Source: Actinobacillus sp. GY-402 (GTDB lineage: Bacteria; Pseudomonadota; Gammaproteobacteria; Enterobacterales; Pasteurellaceae). From it: 64,000 nt of DNA. Each line of letters starts with the position of its first letter. The stretch's first letter is position 1. The position numbers and the translations under genes were made by a program. The stretch lies in contig NZ_CP062137.1 of assembly GCF_014843355.1 (NCBI RefSeq), forward strand, positions 1,612,001 through 1,676,000, given 5' to 3'. The notes under the pieces are model-generated. The model ran no database searches. It was not told the origin of the DNA and worked only from the letters and a program-made list of their open reading frames with translations. Below are positions 20,731-30,489 of this stretch, piece after piece.

Positions 20731-20885
20731 CCCGTCAAGAAAAACTTAAAAAAATTTGACCGCACTTTTCTTGTGGGAAAAGACCGGCAATCGATTACCT
20801 CAAATCCCGGCCGCAACAACAGGCGACATTCCCTTCAGATATTGTTATAATCCCCGCATTATTTTTCGCTTAAAAGAGGAAGATT

Positions 20886-21773
20886 ATGAATTTATTAGAA
20901 AAAACTTTAGATTTAAGTTATTGGAAACGTCTGAAAATTGCCTTCCAATATGTGATGCCGCAAAAATATCTCACCCAATTTGCCGGTTGGTTTGCCAAAC
21001 AAAAATGGGGAAGCGTCACCCACTTCGCGATTAAAATGTTTGCTAAAAAATACGATATCAACATGGATGAAGCGGCAAAAGAAAACTTCAGCGATTATGC
21101 TTCCTTCAACGAATTTTTTATCCGCAAATTAAAAGACGACGCCCGAAAAATCGACGAAAATCCGACCGCACTTTGTCAGCCGGCCGACGGCAAAATCAGT
21201 CAGTGCGGACATATTTTCGATGAAACCATGTTGCAGGCCAAAGGACATAGTTTCAGCCTGCGCGATTTATTAGCCGGCGATGAAGAATTAACGGAAACCT
21301 TTAAAAACGGCGAGTTTGCCACCACTTATTTATCACCGCGCGATTATCACCGCGTTCATATGCCGTGCGACGCCACATTACGCAAAATGATTTATGTGCC
21401 GGGCGATTTATTTTCGGTGAATCCGTTTTTAAACGAACACATCCCGAACTTACTCGCCCGTAACGAGCGCGTCATTTGCGTATTTGATACCGAATTCGGA
21501 AAAATGGTACAAATTCTGGTGGGCGCCACCATTACCGCCAGCATCAGCACCGTTTGGGCGGGAATAATTAATCCGCCGCGTTTAACCCATGTGAAAAGTT
21601 GGGATTATGACGGCGAACAAGCGATAAAATTGACGAAAGGCCAGGAAATGGGAGCATTTCAGTTGGGCTCGACCGTCATCAATTTATTCCAGCAAGATCG
21701 CGTGAAATTAGCGGAAAATTTAGATGTCGACAGCGTAACGCGAGTCGGCGAAGTATTGGCTTTTAAAAAGTAA
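20886..21773 (+). CDS. psd: Phosphatidylserine decarboxylase proenzyme
   Basis: Makes phosphatidylethanolamine from phosphatidylserine at the inner membrane. It has 295 residues. The self-cleavage LGST motif is in GAFQLGSTVINLF near residue 257; cleavage between Gly and Ser creates the pyruvoyl group. FSVNPFLNEHIPNLLARNER and SPRDYHRVHMPCDAT are typical family blocks. The ribosome site is AGAGGAAG. fklB follows after 12 bp. Confidence 0.96.
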   Translation: MNLLEKTLDLSYWKRLKIAFQYVMPQKYLTQFAGWFAKQKWGSVTHFAIKMFAKKYDINMDEAAKENFSDYASFNEFFIRKLKDDARKIDENPTALCQPADGKISQCGHIFDETMLQAKGHSFSLRDLLAGDEELTETFKNGEFATTYLSPRDYHRVHMPCDATLRKMIYVPGDLFSVNPFLNEHIPNLLARNERVICVFDTEFGKMVQILVGATITASISTVWAGIINPPRLTHVKSWDYDGEQAIKLTKGQEMGAFQLGSTVINLFQQDRVKLAENLDVDSVTRVGEVLAFKK

Positions 21774-21785
21774 GAAGGAAAAACA

Positions 21786-22412
21786 ATGTCAATTTTTGAC
21801 TCGGTAAAATTGGAAAGCGTCGCCGAAAAAGGCGGTTACGGTGTGGGTTTACAAATCGGTCAGCAGCTTGCGGACAGCGGTTTGGGCGTGTCCGCCGAAG
21901 CCGTAGCAAAGGGAATTTACGACGTATTGAATCAAAACCCGCCGGCGCTGGATTTAAACGAAGTAACGGCGGCGTTACAACAATTACAACAAGCGGCACA
22001 GGAAGCGGCTCAGGCGCAATTCAAAAAAGTTGAAGAAGAAGGCCGTGCGTTTTTAGTGGAAAATGCGAAAAAAGCCGGCGTAAACGTGACCGAAAGCGGT
22101 TTGCAATACGAAATTCTGACAGAAGGCAACGGCGCTAAACCAAGCCGTCAGGATAGCGTTCGCGTACATTACACCGGCACCTTAACCGACGGTACCACGT
22201 TCGACAGTTCCGTGGTCCGCGGCACGCCGGCGGAATTCCCGGTAAGCGGCGTCATTGCAGGCTGGACCGAAGCATTGCAATTAATGCCTGTGGGTTCAAA
22301 ATGGCGCTTAACCATTCCGCATAATCTCGCCTACGGCGAACGCGGCGCGGGCGCTTCCATTCCGCCGTTCAGCGTATTGGTATTTGAAGTGGAATTATTG
22401 GATATTCTTTAA
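21786..22412 (+). CDS. fklB: FKBP-type peptidyl-prolyl isomerase, FklB type
   Basis: A 208-residue cytoplasmic prolyl isomerase. The N-terminal 80 residues form the helical dimerisation domain (YGVGLQIGQQLADSGLG). The C-terminal FKBP domain from about residue 110 contains VRVHYTGTLTDGTTFDSS, FPVSGVIAGWTEALQLMP and the closing VFEVELLDI. There is no signal peptide, which separates it from fkpA (62810-63598). It is probably co-transcribed with psd, 12 bp upstream. Confidence 0.92.
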   Translation: MSIFDSVKLESVAEKGGYGVGLQIGQQLADSGLGVSAEAVAKGIYDVLNQNPPALDLNEVTAALQQLQQAAQEAAQAQFKKVEEEGRAFLVENAKKAGVNVTESGLQYEILTEGNGAKPSRQDSVRVHYTGTLTDGTTFDSSVVRGTPAEFPVSGVIAGWTEALQLMPVGSKWRLTIPHNLAYGERGAGASIPPFSVLVFEVELLDIL

Positions 22413-22428
22413 TTTCAATAAATTAAAC

Positions 22429-22473
22429 AAAAGTGCGGGCAAAAAAACGAAAGAATTTTTACCCGCACTTTTC
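22429..22473. terminator. Terminator formed by two inverted uptake-like sequences
   Basis: AAAAGTGCGGGC and its complement near 22460-22472 form a strong stem separated by an A/T-rich loop, with A and T runs flanking it. Both arms share the same variant (GCGGGC instead of GCGGTC), so pairing is preserved. It lies between convergent fklB and the NRAMP-like gene. Confidence 0.8.
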
Positions 22474-22477
22474 GTAT

Positions 22478-23689
22478 TTATCCCACTAATGTCGAAATAT
22501 ATTTTGCTAACGTTTGTGCGCTGAGGACGGCCATTAAAACGGCTACCGTCCATCCGATAACGGCCAGGCTCTTCGGGTGTCGATAATTGCCGACGATATG
22601 GCTGCGATAGGCGGCAAGCAGAATCAACGCCAACGCTATCGGTAAAATCAGTCCGTTCAATGCGCCCACAAACACCAGTACTTGAGCCGGTCGTCCTACC
22701 GTCACAAGCACGGCGGTAGAAACGATGATAAATCCGATAATCCATTTATTGCGGTTCGCTTCAATCTGTTTATTGAAGCCGGAAATGAAGGAAACGGACG
22801 TATATGCCGCTCCGACCACGGACGTAATGGATGCCGCCCAAATCACCACACCGAAAATAATCGCGCCGAAACTGCCCGCCACATGCTGAAACGGCGTTAC
22901 CGCCGGATTTTTGGGATCCAGCATCACGCCCTGACTGACCACGCCTAATACGGCAAGAAACAGAACAATACGCATAACGGAGGCAATAAGAATGGCCGAA
23001 ACGGAACTGCGGCTGACATCCGGCAAGGCCGACGGTCCTTTAATGCCGGCGTCCAATAAGCGGTGTGCACCGGCAAAGGTAATATAGCCGCCGACCGTAC
23101 CGCCCACCAACGTTACAATGGCGATAGGATCCAATGCTTCCGGGACAAAAGTCCGAATCACCGCCTCGCCGACGGGCGGATGAGACCGGAACGCGACGTA
23201 AGTGGTCAGCGCAATCATGATAAATCCCATCATCTGAGCAAAACGATCCATCACGCTGCCCGCTTCTTTCACGATAAAAATACCGATCGCGATAACCGCG
23301 CTTATCACCGCTCCCGTTTCGGGCGATACGCCCGTAAGTATATTTAGCCCTAAACCGGCGCCGCCCACGTTACCGATATTGAAGGCCAATCCGCCCATTA
23401 CAATCAAAACGGCTAAAAAATATCCCGCTCCGGGGAAAACCAGGTTGGCAATATCCTGCGCCTTACGTTCCGAAACGGCGATAATGCGCCAGATGTTTAA
23501 TTGCGCCCCGATATCGAGCAAAATCGACAGTAAAATCACAAAACCGAAACTCGCCGCCAGATTTTGTGTGAATACCGCCGTTTGCGTTAAAAAACCCGGT
23601 CCGATAGCGGATGTGGCCATCAAAAACGCCGCACCTAAAACGGCGTTTCTACGATGCCGGATGTTAGAAGTTGATTTTTCCGTTTTCAT
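22478..23689 (-). CDS. Divergent NRAMP-family permease of the 5-oxoprolinase operon (YcsG-like)
   Basis: A 403-residue inner-membrane protein with about eleven helices and an NRAMP-like fold. The first helix reads SAIGPGFLTQTAVFTQN, where true Mn/Fe NRAMPs have GPGF followed by a DPGN motif; the sixth helix region reads FAGAHRLLDAG where metal transporters have MPH. The metal ligands therefore appear absent. It is the last gene after pxpBCA, as ycsG is linked to ycsF in Bacillus. A role in uptake of 5-oxoproline or a related amino-acid derivative is inferred; it is usually annotated as a divalent metal transporter, which I doubt. Confidence 0.8.
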   Translation of the reverse strand: MKTEKSTSNIRHRRNAVLGAAFLMATSAIGPGFLTQTAVFTQNLAASFGFVILLSILLDIGAQLNIWRIIAVSERKAQDIANLVFPGAGYFLAVLIVMGGLAFNIGNVGGAGLGLNILTGVSPETGAVISAVIAIGIFIVKEAGSVMDRFAQMMGFIMIALTTYVAFRSHPPVGEAVIRTFVPEALDPIAIVTLVGGTVGGYITFAGAHRLLDAGIKGPSALPDVSRSSVSAILIASVMRIVLFLAVLGVVSQGVMLDPKNPAVTPFQHVAGSFGAIIFGVVIWAASITSVVGAAYTSVSFISGFNKQIEANRNKWIIGFIIVSTAVLVTVGRPAQVLVFVGALNGLILPIALALILLAAYRSHIVGNYRHPKSLAVIGWTVAVLMAVLSAQTLAKYISTLVG

Positions 23690-23728
23690 AGTTGTCTTCC
23701 TGTATTGTTGTGTATGTTTTTTTATACT

Positions 23729-24463
23729 TTAAGCCGTGACGCGGATTTTTTGTTGTTGTAATGCATCACGAATCTGTCGGGCGAATTGCAGCGCGTGAAC
23801 GTTATCACCGTGCAGACAAACGCTTTCCGCCTTTACGCTGACGGTCGAACCGTCTACGGCGGTAACCGTGCCGTCCAGCATTTGACAAACTTGCATGATG
23901 GCTTCCTCATCGCTGCCTACCATCGCATTGGGTTGAGTACGCGGTACCAGCATACCGTTCGACTGATAATGACGATCCGCAAATACCTCGGAAATTGTTG
24001 CCAATCCCGCCTCCTCCGCAAGACGCAGCATTAAACTGCCCGACAAGCCCATCAATTTTAGCGCCGGATTAAACTCCCTGACGGCATGAATAATCACTTG
24101 CGCCAGGTGCGGATCGTTCGAAGCTTCATTATATAAAGCGCCATGCGGTTTAACATAAATCAATTCCGCTTGCTGCGCATCACAAATTGCCTGCAACGCT
24201 CCCAGTTGATAATGCAGATAAGCCGTTAAATCGGCGTCCTTTAGCGGCATATTTTTGCGCCCGAAATTTTCCCGATCGGGAAATCCCGGATGAGCACCGA
24301 TGCGAACGTTATTTTCTTTCGCCCACTTGACGGCGTTACGCATTTCTATCGCGCCGCCGGCATGCAATCCGCACGCAATATTGGCGGAGGTAATCAATTT
24401 CAATAAAGCTTCGTCAAATGGGAAACCTTCGGCCAAATCGGCGTTTAAATCAATCTGCTTCAT
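23729..24463 (-). CDS. pxpA: 5-oxoprolinase subunit A (LamB/YcsF family)
   Basis: One of three subunits of the ATP-dependent bacterial 5-oxoprolinase, which opens pyroglutamate to glutamate. The ATG at 24463 gives 244 residues starting [18 protein letters not shown], the standard PxpA N-terminus. Family blocks [29 protein letters not shown] and [10 protein letters not shown] are present. The start overlaps the end of pxpC by 14 bp, giving tight coupling. A permease gene follows 39 bp downstream. Confidence 0.94.
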   Translation of the reverse strand: MKQIDLNADLAEGFPFDEALLKLITSANIACGLHAGGAIEMRNAVKWAKENNVRIGAHPGFPDRENFGRKNMPLKDADLTAYLHYQLGALQAICDAQQAELIYVKPHGALYNEASNDPHLAQVIIHAVREFNPALKLMGLSGSLMLRLAEEAGLATISEVFADRHYQSNGMLVPRTQPNAMVGSDEEAIMQVCQMLDGTVTAVDGSTVSVKAESVCLHGDNVHALQFARQIRDALQQQKIRVTA

Positions 24464-25379
24464 AGGCGATTCTCCGTATATGATTGAGGTAAATATCATT
24501 TTCCTTATGCAATTTTTCCACGGTTTGCATATCCGCAAGATAAAATTTAATTTCGCCGCCGAAACGGACTTGCGCCAGCCGCCCAAGATCGGCGGAAACA
24601 ACCGTGGCAATTTTAGGATAACCGCCCGTCGTTTGCGCGTCCGCCATTAAAATAATAGGCTGACCGTTCGGCGGAACCTGCACCGTACCGAACTGAATCG
24701 CATGCGACAACATTTCAAGCGGCGCCTTCAGTTGCAAACTTTCGCCTTTAAACCGATATCCCATACGATCGCTGGAACCCTGTAATATCCAGGTTCGTTG
24801 CCACCACAAACGTTGAGATTCCGCGGTAAACGCATCATACTCGGACGACGGAACGGCATAAATCGTATTACGCCATGCGATGGGAGCGACTCCGATTGTC
24901 GACAACGTATTATGCCGCGTCAGAGTCGGCACGGCATCGCCCTGTCGTAAATAGCGTCCTTCGATTCCGCCAAGGCCCGTACGATTATCCGTGCTGGCGG
25001 ATCCCAATTCATGCGGCACCTGAAAACCGCCGCATATACATAAATAACCGTACATCCCGATTTTAGCCCGCACCAATGTCAAAATCTGCCCGGCTTTGGC
25101 GGTATAACGCCAATAAGAATAAATCGGTTCACCGTCTAAATACGCTTCGTAAAAGGCGCCGGTGATGCAAAACGGCGTATCATAATCGAATTGCACCGTC
25201 ATTCCTCCGAGAATCACTTCAACCGCCGCGGCATTCTCTTCATTACGAACAAGCAAATTACCCGCTTTCAATGCCAAAGGATCCATCGCACCGGCTTGAC
25301 CGATACCCAGTTCCCGCCAACCGGAACGTCCCAAATCCTGAACGGAAGCAAGCGCCTGAATATCCAAAATTTTCATCAT
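24450..25379 (-). CDS. pxpC: 5-oxoprolinase subunit C (KipA family)
   Basis: A 309-residue subunit of the 5-oxoprolinase complex, from the biotin-dependent carboxyltransferase-like KipA/DUR1 C-terminal family. Typical blocks are [20 protein letters not shown] at the N-terminus and [20 protein letters not shown] near residue 235. Genes of this family are often misnamed allophanate hydrolase subunit 2. Overlaps of 4 bp with pxpB and 14 bp with pxpA mark one operon. Confidence 0.93.
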   Translation of the reverse strand: MMKILDIQALASVQDLGRSGWRELGIGQAGAMDPLALKAGNLLVRNEENAAAVEVILGGMTVQFDYDTPFCITGAFYEAYLDGEPIYSYWRYTAKAGQILTLVRAKIGMYGYLCICGGFQVPHELGSASTDNRTGLGGIEGRYLRQGDAVPTLTRHNTLSTIGVAPIAWRNTIYAVPSSEYDAFTAESQRLWWQRTWILQGSSDRMGYRFKGESLQLKAPLEMLSHAIQFGTVQVPPNGQPIILMADAQTTGGYPKIATVVSADLGRLAQVRFGGEIKFYLADMQTVEKLHKENDIYLNHIRRIAYEAD

Positions 25380-26020
25380 AAATCAATCTTCTCCGCGATA
25401 AAACGCACTCGATCGCCGGTTTTAAGCAATGTCGGCGGCAGTTGATTTTTATCGAATAACGGAACCGAAGTATGGCCGATAAGCCGCCATCCGCCCGGCG
25501 AAGCAAAAGGATAAATGCCGGTCTGACTGCCGCCAATTCCCACCGAACCTGCGGGAACGAGCGTTCGGGGCTCGGCGCGACGCGGCGTATGTAACGATTC
25601 GGGCAAGCCGCCGAGATAAGGAAACCCGGCCTGAAAACCAATCATAAATACGGTATAAACCGGTTGAGTATGCAAAGCGACAATGTTTTCCGGCGTCGTA
25701 TGATGAAACGCCGCCACTTCCGTCAAATCTTCTCCCCATTGTCCGCCGTAACGCACCGGAATTTCCACAAGACGGCTTTGGTAGTCAAGTGCGGTCGTTT
25801 TTTGCCATGTTTTTTTCAAATCCGCCGCCAACCGCGTAAAATCAACAGGATAATGCACAAATACCGTCACGTTATTCATCCCGACCACCACTTCCCGAAT
25901 CCGGGAATATTCGCGCAAGTGGGTCGCAAAAGCCCAAAAACGCTGCTGATTTTCAAGACTGGCCGGCGGCGGCAAACGACAAACGACGGCCGATTCAGAG
26001 GTCGGTATAATTTCAAGCAT
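25376..26020 (-). CDS. pxpB: 5-oxoprolinase subunit B (KipI family)
   Basis: A 214-residue KipI-type protein. Conserved blocks are EIPVRYGGQWGEDLTEVA and FMIGFQAGFPYLGGLPESLH, followed by PRTLVPAGSVGIGGSQTGIY. It is the first gene of the pxpB-pxpC-pxpA-permease operon. In Bacillus, KipI was first described as a histidine-kinase inhibitor, but with the A and C subunits adjacent the oxoprolinase role is the better call. The AT-rich 130 bp upstream should contain the promoter. Confidence 0.93.
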   Translation of the reverse strand: MLEIIPTSESAVVCRLPPPASLENQQRFWAFATHLREYSRIREVVVGMNNVTVFVHYPVDFTRLAADLKKTWQKTTALDYQSRLVEIPVRYGGQWGEDLTEVAAFHHTTPENIVALHTQPVYTVFMIGFQAGFPYLGGLPESLHTPRRAEPRTLVPAGSVGIGGSQTGIYPFASPGGWRLIGHTSVPLFDKNQLPPTLLKTGDRVRFIAEKIDL

Positions 26021-26141
26021 CCGTTATCTCCTTTTAAAATAATATGTTAATAACGTAAATCAGCCCGAACTGTCAACAAAGAAATGGAATATAATTAAAC
26101 ATTAAGCCATTTTATTAAAAATAATATAACCAAATAGACAA

Positions 26142-26174
26142 AAAATAAAAAAGCAGGGAAAACAGCCCTGCTCT
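26142..26174 (-). terminator. Intrinsic terminator after proB
   Basis: On the minus strand AGCAGGG and CCCTGCT pair across CTGTTTT and are followed by TTTTTATTTTTTG. It directly follows the proB stop and separates proB from the pxp operon. Confidence 0.88.
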
Positions 26175-26194
26175 TATTGGAAAAAATATAAAAT

Positions 26195-27304
26195 CTATTT
26201 TATCACAATCATATCATCGCGATGTACCGCTACGGCGCCGTATTCATAGCCCAAAACCCGTTCGATTTCATGGGATTTTTTACCTTTAATCAAGGTTAGC
26301 GCATCGCTGTTATAACGCGGCATGCCAAGTGCAATATCTTTGCCGCCGAGCGTACGGATTTTCACTACTTCGCCGCGGGAAAAACGTCCTTCCACGCGCA
26401 CGATTCCCGCAGGCAACAAGGATTTATGCTGAACCAACACGGCGTTTTCCGCGCCGTCGTCAATGATCAGCCGTCCCGCCGACGGCGCAGCAAACAGCCA
26501 TTGTTTGCGGCTTTCCAAATGTTCCGGCGCAACGGTGAACTTCGTGCCGATAGGTTTGCCGTAGGCCAAATCCGTAATTACATCGGGGCGGTTGCCGGGG
26601 GCGATGACGGTTTCTATGCCGGAGCGGGTTGCAATATCCGCCGCCCCGATTTTAGTGGACATGCCGCCGGTACCGAGTTGCGTACCGCTGCCGCCTGCAA
26701 TGGAACGGATATGATCGGTAATCTCATTCACCACGGGAATTAATTTCGCCGCCGGATTTTTGCGCGGATCGCTGTCAAACAAGCCTTGCTGGTCGGTCAG
26801 CAGATAAAGCTGATCCGCCTGCACTAAAATCGCCGCCAGTGCCGATAAATTATCGTTATCGCCCACCTTAATTTCTGCCGTCGCCACCGCATCGTTTTCA
26901 TTAATCACAGGAATAATGCTGTTATCCAGCAGCGCCCGCAAAGTATCGCGCGCATTCAGAAAACGTTCGCGATCTTCAATATCCGCACGCGTCAGCAAAA
27001 TCTGCCCGATATGAATATCGTAAATGGCGAAGAGCTGTTCCCAGGTTTGAATCAACTGACTTTGTCCGACGGCGGCAAGCAGCTGTTTCGAGGCGATCGT
27101 CGGCGGCAATTGCGGATGATTCAGATAATCCCGTCCCGCTGCAACCGCACCGGAAGTGACGATAACAATACGGAATCCCGCCTGATGTAAGCGGGTAATT
27201 TGCTGCACGATAGAAATCATGTGCGGACGATTCAATTTCGGTGAGCCCTGAGTTAAAGTGCTCGTGCCGAATTTAACTACAATAGTTTTGCAATTCTGCG
27301 CCAT
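26195..27304 (-). CDS. proB: Glutamate 5-kinase
   Basis: First step of proline synthesis: phosphorylates glutamate to gamma-glutamyl phosphate. The ATG at 27304 gives 369 residues starting [20 protein letters not shown]; a further upstream start would add ten residues. The amino-acid kinase domain has [38 protein letters not shown] and [20 protein letters not shown]-terminal PUA domain follows from about residue 280. proA is not adjacent. The product cyclises readily to 5-oxoproline, the substrate of the next operon downstream. Confidence 0.96.
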   Translation of the reverse strand: MAQNCKTIVVKFGTSTLTQGSPKLNRPHMISIVQQITRLHQAGFRIVIVTSGAVAAGRDYLNHPQLPPTIASKQLLAAVGQSQLIQTWEQLFAIYDIHIGQILLTRADIEDRERFLNARDTLRALLDNSIIPVINENDAVATAEIKVGDNDNLSALAAILVQADQLYLLTDQQGLFDSDPRKNPAAKLIPVVNEITDHIRSIAGGSGTQLGTGGMSTKIGAADIATRSGIETVIAPGNRPDVITDLAYGKPIGTKFTVAPEHLESRKQWLFAAPSAGRLIIDDGAENAVLVQHKSLLPAGIVRVEGRFSRGEVVKIRTLGGKDIALGMPRYNSDALTLIKGKKSHEIERVLGYEYGAVAVHRDDMIVIK

Positions 27305-27486
27305 AAAAATTGATCCCGGAAAGAAAAGAGCCATTAAAGTAGCACTAAACTATCCCAAAATCACGAAAAAATTACGAAAAATCCGACCGCACTTTACCGC
27401 CTTTTATCTTTATGTAAGATCCGTTTTCATCCGCCCGAAGATAGGCATATAATTGCGCTGGATAAAACTTTTCACGGAGAAAAACA

Positions 27487-28263
27487 ATGACGGATATTTC
27501 GCCGAAACAACGGGATATTACGCGGCTTTGCGTTCAAGTTGCCGCATTGCAGTTGCAACACGGTCTGGAAAGTGCGCAAGTAGTGCAAATGACTATGCGT
27601 CTGGGATTGGCGTTGGGCGTGGACAGCGTAGAATGCGCGTTAACCCCCGACGCCGTCATTATCACCACCTTGCTGAACGGACATTGTCTCACCACAACCA
27701 GACGCGTGCTGGATAAAGGTTTGAATATGCAAGTGATTACGGAAGTACAACGCATCATTATTACCGCCGAGCATAGAATCTACAACATCAATATGGTGAA
27801 AGAAAAACTTAACCAAATCAAACCGTTACGTTACAATCGATGGCTAGTGGTGTTTATGATCGGGCTGTCCTGCGCCTGTTTCGCTCACTTGGCGGGCGGT
27901 GATTGGACGATTTTTTCCATTACCTTCGCGGCTTCCGCCTTAGCCATGTTCGTCCGCCAGGAATTTGCCAAACGACATTTTAATCCGTTAATCGTATTTG
28001 CCGTCACCGCCTTTGTGGCTTCCTTGATTTCGGGGTTGGCGCTCAAATTTGACCTTGGCAATAATCCCCAAATCGCGCTGGCGTCAAGCGTATTATTGTT
28101 AGTGCCCGGATTCCCGCTGGTGAATTCTATCGCCGACATTCTGAAAGGGCACATCAACATGGGATTGGCGCGCTGGTCGCTGGCAACGGTGCTCACATTC
28201 GGCGCCTGTATGGGAATTGTGTTAGCCTTAAACGTGCTTAATATTTCGCAATGGGGAAATTAA
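27487..28263 (+). CDS. yjjP: ThrE/YjjP family exporter, large subunit
   Basis: A 258-residue protein with a soluble N-terminal domain (to about 115) and five hydrophobic helices in the C-terminal half (LVVFMIGLSCACFAHLAGGD onward). It belongs to the split ThrE family, in which YjjP carries the N-terminal domain plus half of the membrane part and YjjB the rest. Work in enterobacteria implicates YjjPB in succinate export; threonine/serine export is the older family name. yjjB follows after one base. Confidence 0.88.
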   Translation: MTDISPKQRDITRLCVQVAALQLQHGLESAQVVQMTMRLGLALGVDSVECALTPDAVIITTLLNGHCLTTTRRVLDKGLNMQVITEVQRIIITAEHRIYNINMVKEKLNQIKPLRYNRWLVVFMIGLSCACFAHLAGGDWTIFSITFAASALAMFVRQEFAKRHFNPLIVFAVTAFVASLISGLALKFDLGNNPQIALASSVLLLVPGFPLVNSIADILKGHINMGLARWSLATVLTFGACMGIVLALNVLNISQWGN

Positions 28264-28264
28264 T

Positions 28265-28729
28265 ATGGAACTGATTTTACAGTTGTTGGACGACATGATT
28301 TTTGCCGCCGTTCCCGCCGTCGGTTTTGCGCTGATTTTCAACGTGCCGCCCAAAGCCTTAGTTTATTGCGCTTTTTTAGGCGCTCTCGGTCACAGCTTCC
28401 GGACATTATTGCTGCATTTTGACGTTCAGCTGGTGCTGGCGACCTTTCTGGCGGCCGGTTTAATCGGTTTCATCGGCGTGCAGATTTCGCAACATTATTT
28501 GGCGCATCCGAAAGTTTTCACCGTCGCCGCCATCATTCCTATGATTCCGGGCATTTACGCCTACAAAGCGATGATTGCCATTGTGCAAATCGGTTCTTAC
28601 GGCACTTCGCCGGAATTGTTTCAACAAATGATGGACAATTTTGTGAAAACCGGTTTCCTGCTCGGCGCATTAGTCTTTGGACTTGCGCTGCCTCGTCTGT
28701 TATTCTATCGCCAAAGACCGGTCGTTTAA
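28265..28729 (+). CDS. yjjB: ThrE/YjjB family exporter, small subunit
   Basis: A 154-residue membrane protein with about four helices, corresponding to the C-terminal half of ThrE. It ends in a Arg-rich RLLFYRQRPVV tail. The motif VAAIIPMIPGIYAYKAM is typical. It forms a functional pair with yjjP (gap of one base) and is followed 14 bp later by folA, so the three may be one transcript. Confidence 0.88.
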   Translation: MELILQLLDDMIFAAVPAVGFALIFNVPPKALVYCAFLGALGHSFRTLLLHFDVQLVLATFLAAGLIGFIGVQISQHYLAHPKVFTVAAIIPMIPGIYAYKAMIAIVQIGSYGTSPELFQQMMDNFVKTGFLLGALVFGLALPRLLFYRQRPVV

Positions 28730-28743
28730 TTTAAAGGAAAGCT

Positions 28744-29253
28744 ATGTTATTCAGCCTTATCGTTGCCGCCGCCAACAATCGCATCATTGGAAAAGACAAT
28801 CAAATGCCGTGGCATTTACCCGCGGATCTCGCTTGGTTTCGTCAGAATACCACCGGCAAACCGGTGATTATGGGACGCAAAACCTTTGAAAGCATCGGAC
28901 GTCCGTTGCCTAAACGGACTAACATTGTGTTGTCGCGCCACCCTTTTGCGCACGAAGGCGTAATTTGGAAAAACAGCCTGGAAAGTGCGGTCGATTTTTT
29001 GAAAGATTTTGATGAAATTATGCTGCTTGGCGGCGGGGAATTATTCAAACAATATTTGTCGAAGGCGGATAAGCTCTATCTGACGCAAATTCAGGCGGAC
29101 ATTGAAGGCGATACTTTTTTTCCCGAATTGAATTGGGCGGAATGGGAAATCGAACATGAAGAATGGCGCCCCGCGGACGAAAATAACGCCTATGACTTAC
29201 GTTTTTTAATTCTACGTCGCAAATCCTGCGATACGGCGAACCAAAAGGGCTGA
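28744..29253 (+). CDS. folA: Dihydrofolate reductase
   Basis: Reduces dihydrofolate to THF with NADPH; the target of trimethoprim. It has 169 residues. The active-site segment NQMPWHLPADLAWFRQNT contains the Trp-His and catalytic Asp at about residue 27; the NADPH-binding GRKTFESIGRPLPKRTN and the EIMLLGGGELFKQ blocks follow. A clear intrinsic terminator overlaps the stop. Confidence 0.96.
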   Translation: MLFSLIVAAANNRIIGKDNQMPWHLPADLAWFRQNTTGKPVIMGRKTFESIGRPLPKRTNIVLSRHPFAHEGVIWKNSLESAVDFLKDFDEIMLLGGGELFKQYLSKADKLYLTQIQADIEGDTFFPELNWAEWEIEHEEWRPADENNAYDLRFLILRRKSCDTANQKG

Positions 29254-29269
29254 TTCAGCCCTTTTTTCT
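29243..29269 (+). terminator. Intrinsic terminator after folA
   Basis: AAAAGGGCTGA and TCAGCCCTTTTTTC pair around the folA stop codon, followed by a six-base T run. Confidence 0.9.
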
Positions 29270-29280
29270 TACGCCGGAAT

Positions 29281-30373
29281 TTAATCTTCGCCCCAAATTT
29301 CACGGGCAATTTCTTCCACCAAACGAACTTTCGCCCATTGTTGCTCTTCCGTCAAAATATTACCTTCTTCGGTAGAGGCGAAACCGCATTGCGGGCTTAA
29401 ACAAAGCCGTTCCAACGGGATATATTGCGCCGCTTCGCGAATGCGCGATTTGATAAATTCCTTGTCTTCCGGCTCCGGAAATTTGGATGTCACCAATCCG
29501 AGCACCACTCGCCCTTTATTGGCGGCAAAATATTTCAAAGGCTCAAATCCGCCGGAACGTTCATCGTCGTATTCCAGGAAATAACCGTCATAATCGGTTT
29601 GCGCAAACAAGGCGTCGGCAATAGGATCGTAAGCGCCGGTTAAACGATAGGAAGATTTATAATTACCGCGGCAAACATGAGTAGTGACGGTCATATCCGC
29701 CGGTTTCACCGATAAAATCGCCTGAACATTTTCCAGCGCCTGCGCTTTTATCCGCCGGAAATGAAGGTAAGTCCTTGTTATTACACAAGGTTCCCCAATA
29801 CACATCATCAATCTGCAAATAACGGCAACCCGCCGCATAAAAAGCTTTAATCGCATCCTGATAAGCTTTTTGAACATCTTTCATCATTGCCGCTTTATTC
29901 GGATAAACCGCAGTATTCAGTTGATAGTCATACATCAACTGATTCGGGCTTGGAATAGTGAATTTGACGATGCCTCGACCGTTCACAATTTTCTGCAGTG
30001 ATTTGAAATGGTCTAAAAAAGGATGATCGTCATTCCAGGAAATTTTGCCGGAACAACGAATATTGTACTTACGTACGCTGACACCGCGGAAATTATAAGC
30101 TTCCTCCGGCACATAACCTTCTATGCCGTTTAAATTTTCCAAAAAATCAATATGCCACCAGGAGCGGCGATATTCGCCGTCGGTAATCACCTGAATGCCG
30201 GCCGCCAACTGCGCCTGAACCAATTTTTCAATTTCCGCATCCTCAACGGCGGTCAATTCCGCCCGAGAAATGTTGCCTTCGGCGAATTGGGCGCGCGCCG
30301 CTTTCAACGGTGCCGAACGCAAGTAAGAACCGACGGTATCCGCGTGCAAGGGTAAAACTTTGTTTGTCATCAT
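29281..30373 (-). pseudogene. MetE-like methionine synthase family protein, frameshifted
   Basis: A short-form cobalamin-independent methionine synthase-like protein (YxjG/YxjH type) of about 364 residues, interrupted by one extra base at 29757-29758. The first frame (from 30373) has PLHADTVGSYLRSAPLKAAR and ITDGEYRRSWWHIDF and runs to DLPSF. The second frame continues RRIKAQALENVQAILSV and holds the zinc site: His and Cys in THVCRGNYKSS and Cys in LSPQCGFAST. Removing one C restores SFRRIKAQ. If the shift is real, the N-terminal product lacks every zinc ligand and the gene is dead; a sequencing error is equally possible. Full MetE is not in the window. Confidence 0.82.
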
Positions 30374-30392
30374 TAAATTCCTTAATATTGTC

Positions 30393-30409
30393 TGTCATTT
30401 TCAATGACA
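30393..30409. promoter_or_regulatory. Palindromic operator-like site upstream of the MetE-like gene
   Basis: A perfect 7-3-7 palindrome, TGTCATT-TTC-AATGACA, lies 20-36 bp upstream of the start. It does not match the MetJ box (AGACGTCT). It could bind an unidentified regulator or sit in the 5' leader. Confidence 0.4.
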
Positions 30410-30489
30410 TTCACTATAAGGAAAAGCCTGGGTAAGAACAAGTTAAAATCAGCCTGAATAGCGTCTTTTTATTGATAATAAACATGAAT

